A stretch of 7,359 nucleotides of DNA, from NCBI GenBank assembly GCA_023653245.1, contig JAMNXK010000094.1:1-7359 (forward strand), given 5' to 3'. This document shows, one piece after another, positions 1 to 6,487 of the stretch. Position 1 is the stretch's first letter. Each line of letters opens with the position of its first letter. The position numbers and the translations under genes are program-made. The stretch is from Tagaea sp. Its GTDB lineage: Bacteria; Pseudomonadota; Alphaproteobacteria; CACIAM-22H2. The notes below the pieces were generated by a model. It saw only the letters and a program-made list of their open reading frames with translations. It had not been told where the DNA came from and made no database searches.

Positions 1-405
1 CGCCTGCACGGCGCGCTGCTGCCCGGCGTCAACGTCAAGAATCTGTTCCTCAAGGACGCCAAGGACCGGCTGTGGCTCGTGTCGGCGCCCTGGGAACGGG
101 CGATCGACCTGAAAACGCTGCCGGCCCTGATCGGGTCCAAGCGCCTGTCCTTCGGCTCGGCCCCGCTGCTGATGGATGTGCTGGGCGTGATCCCCGGCGC
201 GGTCACGCCTTTCGCCCCCATCAACGACGACGCCCGCCGCGTGACCGTCGTGCTCGACGCCTGGATGATGACGCAGCCATCCTTGAACTGCCATCCGCTG
301 GTCAACACGGCGACGACCAATATCGTCGCCACGGATTTGTCGAAATTCCTGCGCAACGTCCATGCCGAGCCGATGCTCGCCGATTTGGGCGGTGCGCCGG
401 AATGA
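1..405 (+). CDS. Prolyl-tRNA editing deacylase, YbaK/ProX (ProXp-ala-like) family, 3' part
   Basis: Only the last 134 residues are in the window; the start lies upstream. The family hydrolyses mischarged tRNAs, typically Ala-tRNA(Pro) or Cys-tRNA(Pro), in the cytoplasm as a free-standing proofreading enzyme. The sequence opens inside the conserved core with G-V-N-V-K-N-L-F-L-K-D at visible residues 9-19. The Lys-Asn pair there is the one implicated in catalysis and substrate binding in ProXp-ala. A VTPFA loop follows at about residues 66-70, and NCHPLVNTATT at about 97-107 is the family's C-terminal His motif. The frame stays open to TGA at 403-405 with high-GC codons throughout. The next gene starts within 50 bases, so they may be cotranscribed, but no functional link is evident. 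Family is confident. The choice between Ala- and Cys-specific subfamilies is less sure; the KNLFLKD form favours the ProXp-ala/PrdX type. Confidence 0.9.
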   Translation, partial: RLHGALLPGVNVKNLFLKDAKDRLWLVSAPWERAIDLKTLPALIGSKRLSFGSAPLLMDVLGVIPGAVTPFAPINDDARRVTVVLDAWMMTQPSLNCHPLVNTATTNIVATDLSKFLRNVHAEPMLADLGGAPE

Positions 406-438
406 TGTAACTTCGGGACCGGGTGCCGCGAACCCAGC

Positions 439-447
439 GGGGGAGAG
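439..447 (+). promoter_or_regulatory. Ribosome binding site that decides the start of the radical SAM gene
   Basis: The purine run GGGGGAGAG contains a GGAG core at 442-445, seven bases before the GTG at 453. The alternative in-frame GTG at 423 has only GGGA four bases upstream. The 453 start also places Glu-Ser-Ile-Tyr-Tyr just before the cluster-binding motif, as usual for radical SAM proteins. Confidence 0.65.
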
Positions 448-452
448 TCCGC

Positions 453-1490
453 GTGGAATCGATCTATTATGTCATGAGCTGGGCGTGTCATCGGCGGTGC
501 AAGCACTGCTACGAGGCGCGTTTCCGTCCCTACAACGCCAAGGAAATGAAGGGCGTGCTGGCGGAAGCCGTCGCCAATTTCCCGCGCATCGTGGATTCGT
601 TCCCCGATTCGATGCTGTACCGCGACCGCGAGGATGGCGGTGCCACCAAGGTCGGGCGGATCATCCTGTCGGGCGGGGAATCGCTGCTCGACCCGATCCG
701 CGAGGACGTGACCTACAAGGTGATCGAGCGCCTGCGCGACAAGTACAAGGATCGCGGCGGGGTGAAGATCGTGGTCCAGACCACCGGCGATCTGGTGACG
801 CCGGCGATCGTGGATGACCTGCTGTCGCGTGGGGTGTGGATGATTTCCTGCGCCGGGCTCGACGATTTCCACGTCAATATCGAGGCCGAGAAGCTCAAGG
901 ACGGCCTGACCCGCCTGTTCGAAAGCCGCGGCATGAGCCAGAGCGGCCTCGCCACGCAAAGCCGCAAATGGCTCGACGAAAAGGGCCCGGTCTTCTCCTT
1001 CTTCGGCGCCACGCCCGACACCTGGATCGGCAAGATCTGGCCGCGCGGCCGCGCCTGGGCGAACGATCTGTCGCACGCCACGCTGGCGGACGATTTCTGC
1101 GCGCGCTGGTCGGGCGGTTTGAATTTCTTGCGCCACGGCGAATCCGGCGCGGAAGTTTCGGTCGAGCCCGACGGGTCGGTCTTTCCGTGCTGCCTCAAGA
1201 CCAAGCTGCCGATCGGCAATCTGCTCGAGGACGGGCTGATCGATATCCTCGAAAGCCTCAAAGGCGATCCCGCTTTCGAGGCGATCTCGGCGGGGAACCC
1301 GCGCCACATGGGTCTGGCCGACGGCTGGGATGTCGAGAAGTTCGAAGCGGCGTCGCGGACCAAGACCGTCTCGGGCCGCGACTACGCGAATCTATGCATC
1401 GGCTGCGACCGCTTCTTCGAGGAGAAGATGGGCGCGCGCATCGAAGCCGCGCGCTTGCGCCGCCGGGCGGCGCGCGAGGCGGCCCAGTGA
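453..1490 (+). CDS. Radical SAM protein with SPASM-like C-terminal cysteine region, first gene of a ynjBCD-type operon
   Basis: Predicted iron-sulfur enzyme that cleaves S-adenosylmethionine to start radical chemistry; the substrate is unknown. From the GTG at 453 it has 345 residues. Residues 12-19 are C-H-R-R-C-K-H-C, the canonical CX3CX2C motif for the SAM-binding 4Fe-4S cluster, followed by Tyr20. Ser-Gly-Gly-Glu at 73-76 is the GGE motif that contacts SAM. The C-terminal part has Cys216, a Pro-Cys-Cys at 245-247 after the EPDGSVFPC pattern typical of SPASM/twitch domains, GNL at 255-257, and C-I-G-C at 315-318. It probably binds at least one auxiliary cluster. A highly charged Arg/Ala tail ends the protein. 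An in-frame GTG at 423 would add ten residues (MPRTQRGRVR) but has a poorer ribosome site. The stop overlaps the binding-protein start by four bases. SPASM members modify peptides or act in cofactor synthesis; no precursor peptide gene is visible nearby. Confidence 0.9.
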   Translation: MESIYYVMSWACHRRCKHCYEARFRPYNAKEMKGVLAEAVANFPRIVDSFPDSMLYRDREDGGATKVGRIILSGGESLLDPIREDVTYKVIERLRDKYKDRGGVKIVVQTTGDLVTPAIVDDLLSRGVWMISCAGLDDFHVNIEAEKLKDGLTRLFESRGMSQSGLATQSRKWLDEKGPVFSFFGATPDTWIGKIWPRGRAWANDLSHATLADDFCARWSGGLNFLRHGESGAEVSVEPDGSVFPCCLKTKLPIGNLLEDGLIDILESLKGDPAFEAISAGNPRHMGLADGWDVEKFEAASRTKTVSGRDYANLCIGCDRFFEEKMGARIEAARLRRRAAREAAQ

Positions 1491-2704
1491 TCGGTCGGCG
1501 CGCGTTCGTCGCGAGCGCGGGCGCCTTCGCCGCCCTGCCCGCTCTCGCCCCCCTGCCCGTTTTCGCCCAGGCGCCCGAATGGCGCGACGTCCTCGCCCGC
1601 GCGCGCGGCAAGCCGGTGTTCTTCAACGCCTGGGGCGGGGACGAGCGCACCAACGCCTTCATCGCCTGGGCGGCCGAACGCGTGCGCGCGGCGTACGGGA
1701 TCGACCTGCGGCATGTGCGGTTGCGCGACACGTCCGAAGCCGTGCAGCGCGTGATCGCCGAGAAGTCCGCCGGCCGCGAGACCGGCGGGTCGGTCGATCT
1801 GATCTGGCTCAACGGCCCGAACTTCCTGGCGATGAAGGACCAGCGACTGCTCTTCGGCCCCTTCGCCGAGCGCCTGCCCAATTTCCGCTTCGTCGATGTC
1901 GAGGGCAAGCCCTCGACCGTCGTCGACTTCACCGTTCCCGTCGAAGGCTACGCGGCACCCTGGCGCATGGCGCAGATCGTGCTCGTGTACGATTCCGCGC
2001 GCGTGCCCCGTCCGCCGCGCGCGATGCCCGAATTGCTCGACTGGGCGCGCGCGAATCCCGGGCGCTTGGCGCATCCCACGGCGCGGAACTTCCTGGGGGC
2101 GACGTTCCTCAAGCAAGCCTTGTTCGAATTGGCCCCCGACCCGCAAGCGCTGGGGCGCCCCGTCGCCGACGCGACCTACGAAACGGCGGCGGCACCGCTG
2201 TGGACCTGGTACGACGCCTTGCGGCCGCATCTGTGGCGCCGGGGCGCGCAATTCCCCGAGAGCGGCCCGGCCGTGCGCGCGCTGCTCAACGACGGCGAAA
2301 TCGACCTCATGTTCTCCTTCAATCCGGCCGAGGCGGCCGTGTCGATCGCCAACGACCTGCTGCCCGCGAGCGCGCGCGCGGCCGGGCTGGCGGGCGGAAC
2401 GATCGCGAATACGAGCTTCGTGGCGATTCCGTTCAACGCGTCGAACGCGGAGGCGGCGATGGTCGCGTCCGACTTCCTGCTCTCGGCCGAGGCGCAAGCG
2501 CGCATGAACGATCCGCGCCATCTCGGCAATCCCACCGTGCTCGACGTCGAGCGCCTGCCGCCCGACGCGCGCCGCCATTTCCTCGGATTGCCCGCGATCC
2601 CCGGCATGCCGTCGGCGGCCGAGCTGGGCCGCGCGCTGCCCGAGCCGCATCCTTCGTGGATGACGCGCCTGACGGCCGATTGGGAACGCCGCGTGCTACG
2701 CTGA
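1487..2704 (+). CDS. ynjB: YnjB-like ABC transporter substrate-binding protein
   Basis: Periplasmic solute-binding subunit of a YnjBCD-type importer, 405 residues, close to the usual length of about 390. The GTG at 1487 overlaps the preceding TGA (GTGA) and has GAGG at 1476-1479, seven bases upstream. The N-terminus G-R-R-A-F-V (residues 3-8) followed by an Ala/Leu-rich stretch to about residue 26 looks like a twin-arginine signal, with likely cleavage near V-F-A-Q-A at 25-29. Family-typical segments follow: P-V-F-F-N-A-W-G-G-D at 43-52, T-G-G-S-V-D-L-I-W-L-N-G at 99-110, and a V-E-G-Y-A-A-P-W segment at 152-159. These correspond well to E. coli YnjB as I remember it (FNAWGGD, TGGSVDLLWVNG). 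No lipobox cysteine is present, so the protein is probably soluble in the periplasm. The ligand is unknown. The radical SAM gene lies directly upstream and the permease four bases downstream. Confidence 0.92.
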   Translation: MIGRRAFVASAGAFAALPALAPLPVFAQAPEWRDVLARARGKPVFFNAWGGDERTNAFIAWAAERVRAAYGIDLRHVRLRDTSEAVQRVIAEKSAGRETGGSVDLIWLNGPNFLAMKDQRLLFGPFAERLPNFRFVDVEGKPSTVVDFTVPVEGYAAPWRMAQIVLVYDSARVPRPPRAMPELLDWARANPGRLAHPTARNFLGATFLKQALFELAPDPQALGRPVADATYETAAAPLWTWYDALRPHLWRRGAQFPESGPAVRALLNDGEIDLMFSFNPAEAAVSIANDLLPASARAAGLAGGTIANTSFVAIPFNASNAEAAMVASDFLLSAEAQARMNDPRHLGNPTVLDVERLPPDARRHFLGLPAIPGMPSAAELGRALPEPHPSWMTRLTADWERRVLR

Positions 2705-2708
2705 GCGC

Positions 2709-4373
2709 ATGCTGCGCTGGGCACCCGCACTCACGCTCGCGATTTTCCTCGGCCCCGTGATCGCGGGGCTGCTCGGCACGGCCTTGCCGGCTTTCGGCTA
2801 TCTGCCCGCCTTGGGCGGGCATGCGCCGAGCCTCGATCCCTTCGCGCGCCTGTTCGAACAGCCCGGCCTGGGCACCGGCATCGCGCTGACGCTGACCAGC
2901 GGGTTCTTGGCGACGGCGCTGTCCCTCGCCCTCGCTTTGGGATTCTGCGCCGCCGCGCACGGCACGCGGGGCTTCGCGCGCGCGCAAGCCCTGCTGGCGC
3001 CGCTGCTCGCCACGCCGCACGCGGCTTTGGCGATCGGCTTCGCGTTTCTGGTGGCACCCTCGGGCTGGATCGCGCGGCTGATCTCGCCGGAAATCTCGGG
3101 CTGGGATCGCCCGCCCGACCTCGCCACGGTGTCGGATGCGTGGGGTCTCGCCTTCGTCGCCGGGCTCGTGCTCAAGGAAGCGCCGTACCTGCTGCTCTGC
3201 CTCGTGGCGGCGCTGGGCCAGACCGATGCCGGCCGCGCCGTGACGACCGCGCGCACGCTCGGCTACGGCCCCGTGATGGCCTGGGCGAAGGTCGCGATCC
3301 CGAGGCTCTATCCGCTCGTCCGTCTGCCGGTCTACGCCGTGCTCGCGTTCTCGCTGTCGAGCGTGGATGTGGCGCTGATCCTGGCGCCGACCAATCCGCC
3401 GACCTTGCCCGTGCTGATCGTGCGCTGGGCGTCGGATCCGCATCTGGACCTGTTCTTCCCCGCCGCCGCCGCCGCGTTGATGCAATTGGGTTTGGTGCTC
3501 GCATCGATCGGCGCGTGGCGGCTGGGCGAGATCCTGATCGCGCGGGGCAGCGCGCGCTGGCTGGTCGCCGGCGCGCGCGGCCGGTCGATCTCGATTTCGG
3601 GTGCCGCGGCGCGCGCGGCGATGACGGCGAGCTTCGGCTTGGCGATCGCCTCGCTGCTCGGCGTGGCGGTGTGGTCCTTCGCGTCGAGCTGGCGCTTTCC
3701 GGACGATCTGCCGGCGGCGTGGACGCTCGAGAACTGGCTGCGCGCGTCCCTTGCCGGCCCGGCTTGGACGACGCTGGGCGTCGCCGCGTGCGCGACGGGC
3801 TTGGCGCTGGTCCTCGCGATCTCGTGCCTGGAGAACGAGACGCGGCGCGGGCTCGACGGGCGGCGCGCGCTGTGGGCGCTCTACGCCCCGCTATTGATCC
3901 CGCAGGTCTCGTTCCTGATCGGCGCGCAGGCGGTGCTCGTGCGCCTGGACGCCGACGGCGCCTTCGCGGCGCTGGTCTGGGCGCATCTGCTGTTCGTGCT
4001 GCCTTACGTGTTCTTGGCGCTCGCCGAGCCGTGGCGCAAACTCGATCCGCGCTACGTCCGCACGGCCCTGTGCCTGGGCGTTTCGCCGGCGCGCGCTTTC
4101 TTCGCGGTCAAGCTGCCGTTGCTGGCGCGCCCGCTGCTCGCCGCTTGCGCCATCGGTTTCGCGGTCTCGGTGGCGCTGTACCTGCCCACGCTCTTCGCCG
4201 GCGGCGGCCGCTGGGCGACGCTGACGACCGAAGCGGTGACGCTATCCTCGGGCGGCGACCGGCGCGTGCTCGGCGTCTACGCCTTCGCGCAAGCGGCGTT
4301 GCCGCTGCTCTTCTACGCCGCGGCGCTGGCCTTGCCCGCCTTCCTGTTCCGGCACCGGCGGGGCATGCGATGA
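2709..4373 (+). CDS. ynjC: YnjC-like ABC transporter permease, fused two-domain inner-membrane protein
   Basis: Inner-membrane channel of the YnjBCD-type importer, 554 residues. It consists of two binding-protein-dependent permease halves fused in one chain, as in E. coli YnjC (about 511 residues). Hydrophobic segments are spread over the whole length, roughly 10-12 spans, including about 7-27, 57-82, 97-117, 147-170, 204-226, 249-270, 304-324, 352-372, 396-412, 418-438, 474-495 and 523-547. Each half has an EAA-type loop that docks on the ATPase: A-R-T-L-G-Y-G at 181-187 leading to V-A-I-P-R-L-Y-P (195-202), and R-T-A-L-C-L-G-V-S at 451-459 leading to V-K-L-P-L-L (467-472). The ATG lies four bases after the binding-protein stop, with no good ribosome site, which suggests translational coupling. 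Its TGA overlaps the ATPase start. Long open frames on other strands here are high-GC artefacts. Confidence 0.93.
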   Translation: MLRWAPALTLAIFLGPVIAGLLGTALPAFGYLPALGGHAPSLDPFARLFEQPGLGTGIALTLTSGFLATALSLALALGFCAAAHGTRGFARAQALLAPLLATPHAALAIGFAFLVAPSGWIARLISPEISGWDRPPDLATVSDAWGLAFVAGLVLKEAPYLLLCLVAALGQTDAGRAVTTARTLGYGPVMAWAKVAIPRLYPLVRLPVYAVLAFSLSSVDVALILAPTNPPTLPVLIVRWASDPHLDLFFPAAAAALMQLGLVLASIGAWRLGEILIARGSARWLVAGARGRSISISGAAARAAMTASFGLAIASLLGVAVWSFASSWRFPDDLPAAWTLENWLRASLAGPAWTTLGVAACATGLALVLAISCLENETRRGLDGRRALWALYAPLLIPQVSFLIGAQAVLVRLDADGAFAALVWAHLLFVLPYVFLALAEPWRKLDPRYVRTALCLGVSPARAFFAVKLPLLARPLLAACAIGFAVSVALYLPTLFAGGGRWATLTTEAVTLSSGGDRRVLGVYAFAQAALPLLFYAAALALPAFLFRHRRGMR

Positions 4374-4993
4374 GCGGTCTGGTCCTCGACGGCGTGACGT
4401 TGCGCTTGGGCGGCAAGCGCCTGATCGGGCCGCTCGATCTCGCCGTGCGGCCCGGCGAGTGCGCGAGCGTGATGGGAGCCTCGGGCTCGGGCAAGTCCTC
4501 GCTGCTCGCCTTCCTGTGCGGCACGCTCGATCCGGCCTTCGCGGCCGAGGGGCGCGCCGCGCTCGACGGCGCGCCGCTCGACGGATTGCCGCCCGAAAAG
4601 CGGCGTGTCGGCATTCTGTTTCAGGACGATCTGCTGTTCCCGCATCTGTCGGTGGGCGGCAATCTCGCTTTCGCGATCCCGCGCGCCGCGAAGGATCGAA
4701 AGGAAAGGGTCGCCGCCGCCTTGGCCGAGGCCGAGCTCGACGGCTACGAAGCCCGCGATCCGGCGACGCTGTCGGGCGGGCAGCGCGCACGCGTGGCGCT
4801 GATGCGCGCGCTGCTGGCCGAGCCCAAGGCGATCCTGCTCGACGAGCCGTTCTCCAAGCTCGACGCGGGCTTGCGCGGGCGCATGCGCGAATTCGTGTTC
4901 GCGCATATCCGCGCGCGGAACATCCCGTGCCTGCTGGTCACCCACGATCCCGAGGACGCGGCGGCCGCCGGGGGCGCCGTGGTGCGGCTGTAG
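4370..4993 (+). CDS. ynjD: YnjD-like ABC transporter ATP-binding protein
   Basis: Cytoplasmic ATPase that powers the YnjBCD-type importer; 207 residues, against about 217 in E. coli YnjD. All nucleotide-binding motifs are intact: Walker A G-A-S-G-S-G-K-S at 36-43, Q-loop Gln85 in I-L-F-Q-D-D, signature L-S-G-G-Q-R at 134-139, Walker B A-I-L-L-D-E at 154-159, D-loop S-K-L-D at 162-165, and the switch His192 in V-T-H-D. The stretch G-I-L-F-Q-D-D-L-L-F at 81-90 is characteristic of the YnjD branch. The protein ends soon after the H-loop, so it lacks the regulatory C-terminal domain of larger importer ATPases. ATG overlaps the permease TGA (ATGA), with GGGG at 4360-4363 as a possible ribosome site. 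It is the last gene of the operon; no convincing terminator hairpin follows its TAG. Confidence 0.94.
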   Translation: MSGLVLDGVTLRLGGKRLIGPLDLAVRPGECASVMGASGSGKSSLLAFLCGTLDPAFAAEGRAALDGAPLDGLPPEKRRVGILFQDDLLFPHLSVGGNLAFAIPRAAKDRKERVAAALAEAELDGYEARDPATLSGGQRARVALMRALLAEPKAILLDEPFSKLDAGLRGRMREFVFAHIRARNIPCLLVTHDPEDAAAAGGAVVRL

Positions 4994-5046
4994 TCCGCGC
5001 GCGTCGGCTTGCTCACACGCGACTTCGCCTGAATGCCGAACGTCGA

Positions 5047-5076
5047 TTGACAGTTGGACCGACGGCAACCTAGTGT
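5047..5076 (+). promoter_or_regulatory. Candidate sigma-70-type promoter for the HD/YwgA pair
   Basis: A perfect TTGACA -35 box lies at 5047-5052. After an 18-base spacer comes TAGTGT at 5071-5076, which keeps the three most conserved -10 positions (T, A and final T). Transcription would begin near 5083. That would leave almost no leader for the TTG at 5089 and about 30 bases for the ATG at 5113, favouring the latter start. It sits in the 119-base gap after the importer operon, at the composition change. I saw no operator-like palindrome around it. Motif-based only. Confidence 0.45.
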
Positions 5077-5112
5077 GATCGGATCCAATTGATTGTTAGA
5101 GCAACCAAGACA

Positions 5113-6420
5113 ATGCCGTCGGTTGATTTCTCGCTCGGGAAGTTCGAGATTCGTGATCCAATTCATGGGTTCATCGAGCTGAATCAGCTTGAATGGGACA
5201 TCATCAATCACCCTGTTTTTCAGCGACTCAGACGAATCCGGCAACTGGCGTGGACGGATGTCGTCTACCCGGGAGCGATGCACACGAGATTCGCGCACTC
5301 CCTAGGAGTGATGCATGTCGCGACCCGAGTTTTCGTGTCCATTTGCGCGAGGGACAAGCAAGTCTTGGAGGGGGAGTACAAGTACAACTCCGATCAGCTC
5401 AATCGTCAGCTCCAGATCATCAGGATCGCCGCTTTGCTGCACGATGTCGGTCACACGCCCTTTTCGCATGCGGGCGAACACTTGCTCCCGATCGATCCGA
5501 AGACCGGCGAGGCGCATACTCACGAGGACTACTCCAAGAGCATTGTCCTGAATTGCCTTGGTGACCTTGTCGATTCCCACAAATCGGCGCAGCGAGTGGG
5601 AATCAAGATCTCCGATATTTCGTCCGTGTTCGCAGGGGGGATTCCGACGAGGGCGGATCTCGTTTGGAAACCGATCGTATCGGGGCAAATGGACGCCGAT
5701 CGGATGGATTATTTGTTGAGAGACGCGTATCACACGGGCGTGTCCTACGGGCGGTTTGACCTCGATCGGGTGATCCACTCGCTAAGACTTTGTCCGTCTC
5801 TCGAGGGAGAGGGGCATCAGATCGGCGTCGATGAAGGGGGCGTTCATGCGATCGAGGGGCTTCTGCTCGCCCGCTACATGATGTTCACACAGCTTTATTT
5901 TCATAAAACTCGATCCATATACGACCATCATCTTGAAGAATGCTTATCGACAATTCTGGCCGGGGCCGGCGGAAAGTTTCCTCCGCCGCCTGAGAACGCC
6001 GATTCCGAGTACTTGAAGTGGGATGACTGGCGCGTACTCGGCGCCATTGCCGAAGGGAACGGCGGAACGCATGGCGCAATCCTTAGGGACCGTCGGCACT
6101 TCAGGCTCGTGCACAAGACGAGCGAAAGTCCGGAGCCGGTCGAGATAGACAGGTTCGATCTCGCGGCGCTCCAGCTTGAACCGCTGGGCGCCGTAACAAA
6201 GAAGGCTTCACAGTCTTGGTACAAGATAGACACAGGCCGCTCGATCCCTATTCTGGTCGATGCCGGTACATTGCAGCGCACAATGCCTCTCGATCAGATG
6301 TCAAATATCGTTCAAGGCCTTAAGCCGGTTAACATTCATCGGCTTTATGTCCCGCAAGAACGGCGGGGAGATGCATTGGCGCGACTCGAAAAACTAAAGG
6401 CCGCGTTAGTCAATACTTGA
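5113..6420 (+). CDS. HD-domain dNTP triphosphohydrolase-like protein (SAMHD1/YwfO family)
   Basis: Predicted metal-dependent enzyme that removes triphosphate from deoxynucleotides, giving a deoxynucleoside; cytoplasmic. From the ATG at 5113 it has 435 residues, typical for the bacterial SAMHD1-like group. I-R-D-P-I-H-G-F-I-E-L at 13-23 and F-Q-R-L-R-R-I-R-Q-L at 36-45 are hallmark N-terminal motifs, close to human SAMHD1. Metal and catalytic residues are present: His62 in F-A-H-S-L-G, His110-Asp111 in L-L-H-D-V-G-H, His137 in T-H-E-D-Y, and Asp194 in M-D-A-D-R-M-D-Y. Y-H-T-G-V at 206-210 and F-H-K-T-R at 263-267 also match the family. Residues from about 290 on are more variable. A TTG at 5089 would add eight residues but would lie only about six bases after the predicted transcription start. 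The ribosome site is weak (AGAG at 5098-5101). Codons are richer in A/T than the importer genes, suggesting transfer. A role in nucleotide balance or phage defence is inferred. Confidence 0.9.
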   Translation: MPSVDFSLGKFEIRDPIHGFIELNQLEWDIINHPVFQRLRRIRQLAWTDVVYPGAMHTRFAHSLGVMHVATRVFVSICARDKQVLEGEYKYNSDQLNRQLQIIRIAALLHDVGHTPFSHAGEHLLPIDPKTGEAHTHEDYSKSIVLNCLGDLVDSHKSAQRVGIKISDISSVFAGGIPTRADLVWKPIVSGQMDADRMDYLLRDAYHTGVSYGRFDLDRVIHSLRLCPSLEGEGHQIGVDEGGVHAIEGLLLARYMMFTQLYFHKTRSIYDHHLEECLSTILAGAGGKFPPPPENADSEYLKWDDWRVLGAIAEGNGGTHGAILRDRRHFRLVHKTSESPEPVEIDRFDLAALQLEPLGAVTKKASQSWYKIDTGRSIPILVDAGTLQRTMPLDQMSNIVQGLKPVNIHRLYVPQERRGDALARLEKLKAALVNT

Positions 6421-6487
6421 ATATAGATTCACAAACTGATGAAAGTCTGGGAGAATTTTACAGACGCCATTCAGGGAGTATGCCGAA
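6421..6487 (+). promoter_or_regulatory. Intergenic spacer with ribosome binding site for the YwgA-like gene
   Basis: The 67-base A/T-rich gap has a clear AGGGAG at 6473-6478, nine bases before the GTG at 6488, which fixes that start. An ATG at 6480 opens a three-codon frame (ATG CCG AAG TGA) whose stop overlaps the GTG. It is too close to the purine box to be the main start. A 5-base inverted repeat, GTCTG at 6445-6449 and CAGAC at 6461-6465, is too short to call a terminator. The two genes are probably cotranscribed. Confidence 0.5.

Larger units (their letters stand above)
453..4993 (+). other. Predicted operon: radical SAM gene plus ynjBCD-type importer
   Basis: Four same-strand genes are joined by a GTGA overlap, a four-base gap and an ATGA overlap. 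This spacing strongly suggests one transcript with coupled translation. No promoter is evident in the short space before the first gene, so transcription may begin in or before the prolyl-tRNA deacylase gene. The operon structure is seen directly; shared function is inferred. Confidence 0.8.

Noticed and set aside
1382..2650. Long open frame on the minus strand (over 400 codons) opposite the binding-protein gene
   Set aside because: Its translation is a low-complexity Arg/Gly/Ala-rich string with no recognisable domain, and it lies opposite a well-supported YnjB-like gene. High G+C suppresses stop codons in all frames here.
2433..3485. Minus-strand open frame of 350 codons across the binding-protein/permease junction
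   Set aside because: Gln/Arg/Gly-rich shadow with no domain; the plus strand carries conserved YnjB- and YnjC-like proteins.
3140..4369. Possible long N-terminal extension of the ATPase in its own frame
   Set aside because: The extension is an Arg/Ala-rich shadow of the permease gene. The ATG at 4370 gives the normal family length and the typical ATGA overlap.
4994..5046. Terminator after the ynjD-like gene
   Set aside because: The GC-rich stretch contains no stem with matching arms and no T run that I could find.
6445..6465. Inverted repeat GTCTG/CAGAC between the HD and YwgA-like genes
   Set aside because: The stem is only five base pairs with an 11-base loop and no following T run, so it is not a credible terminator.
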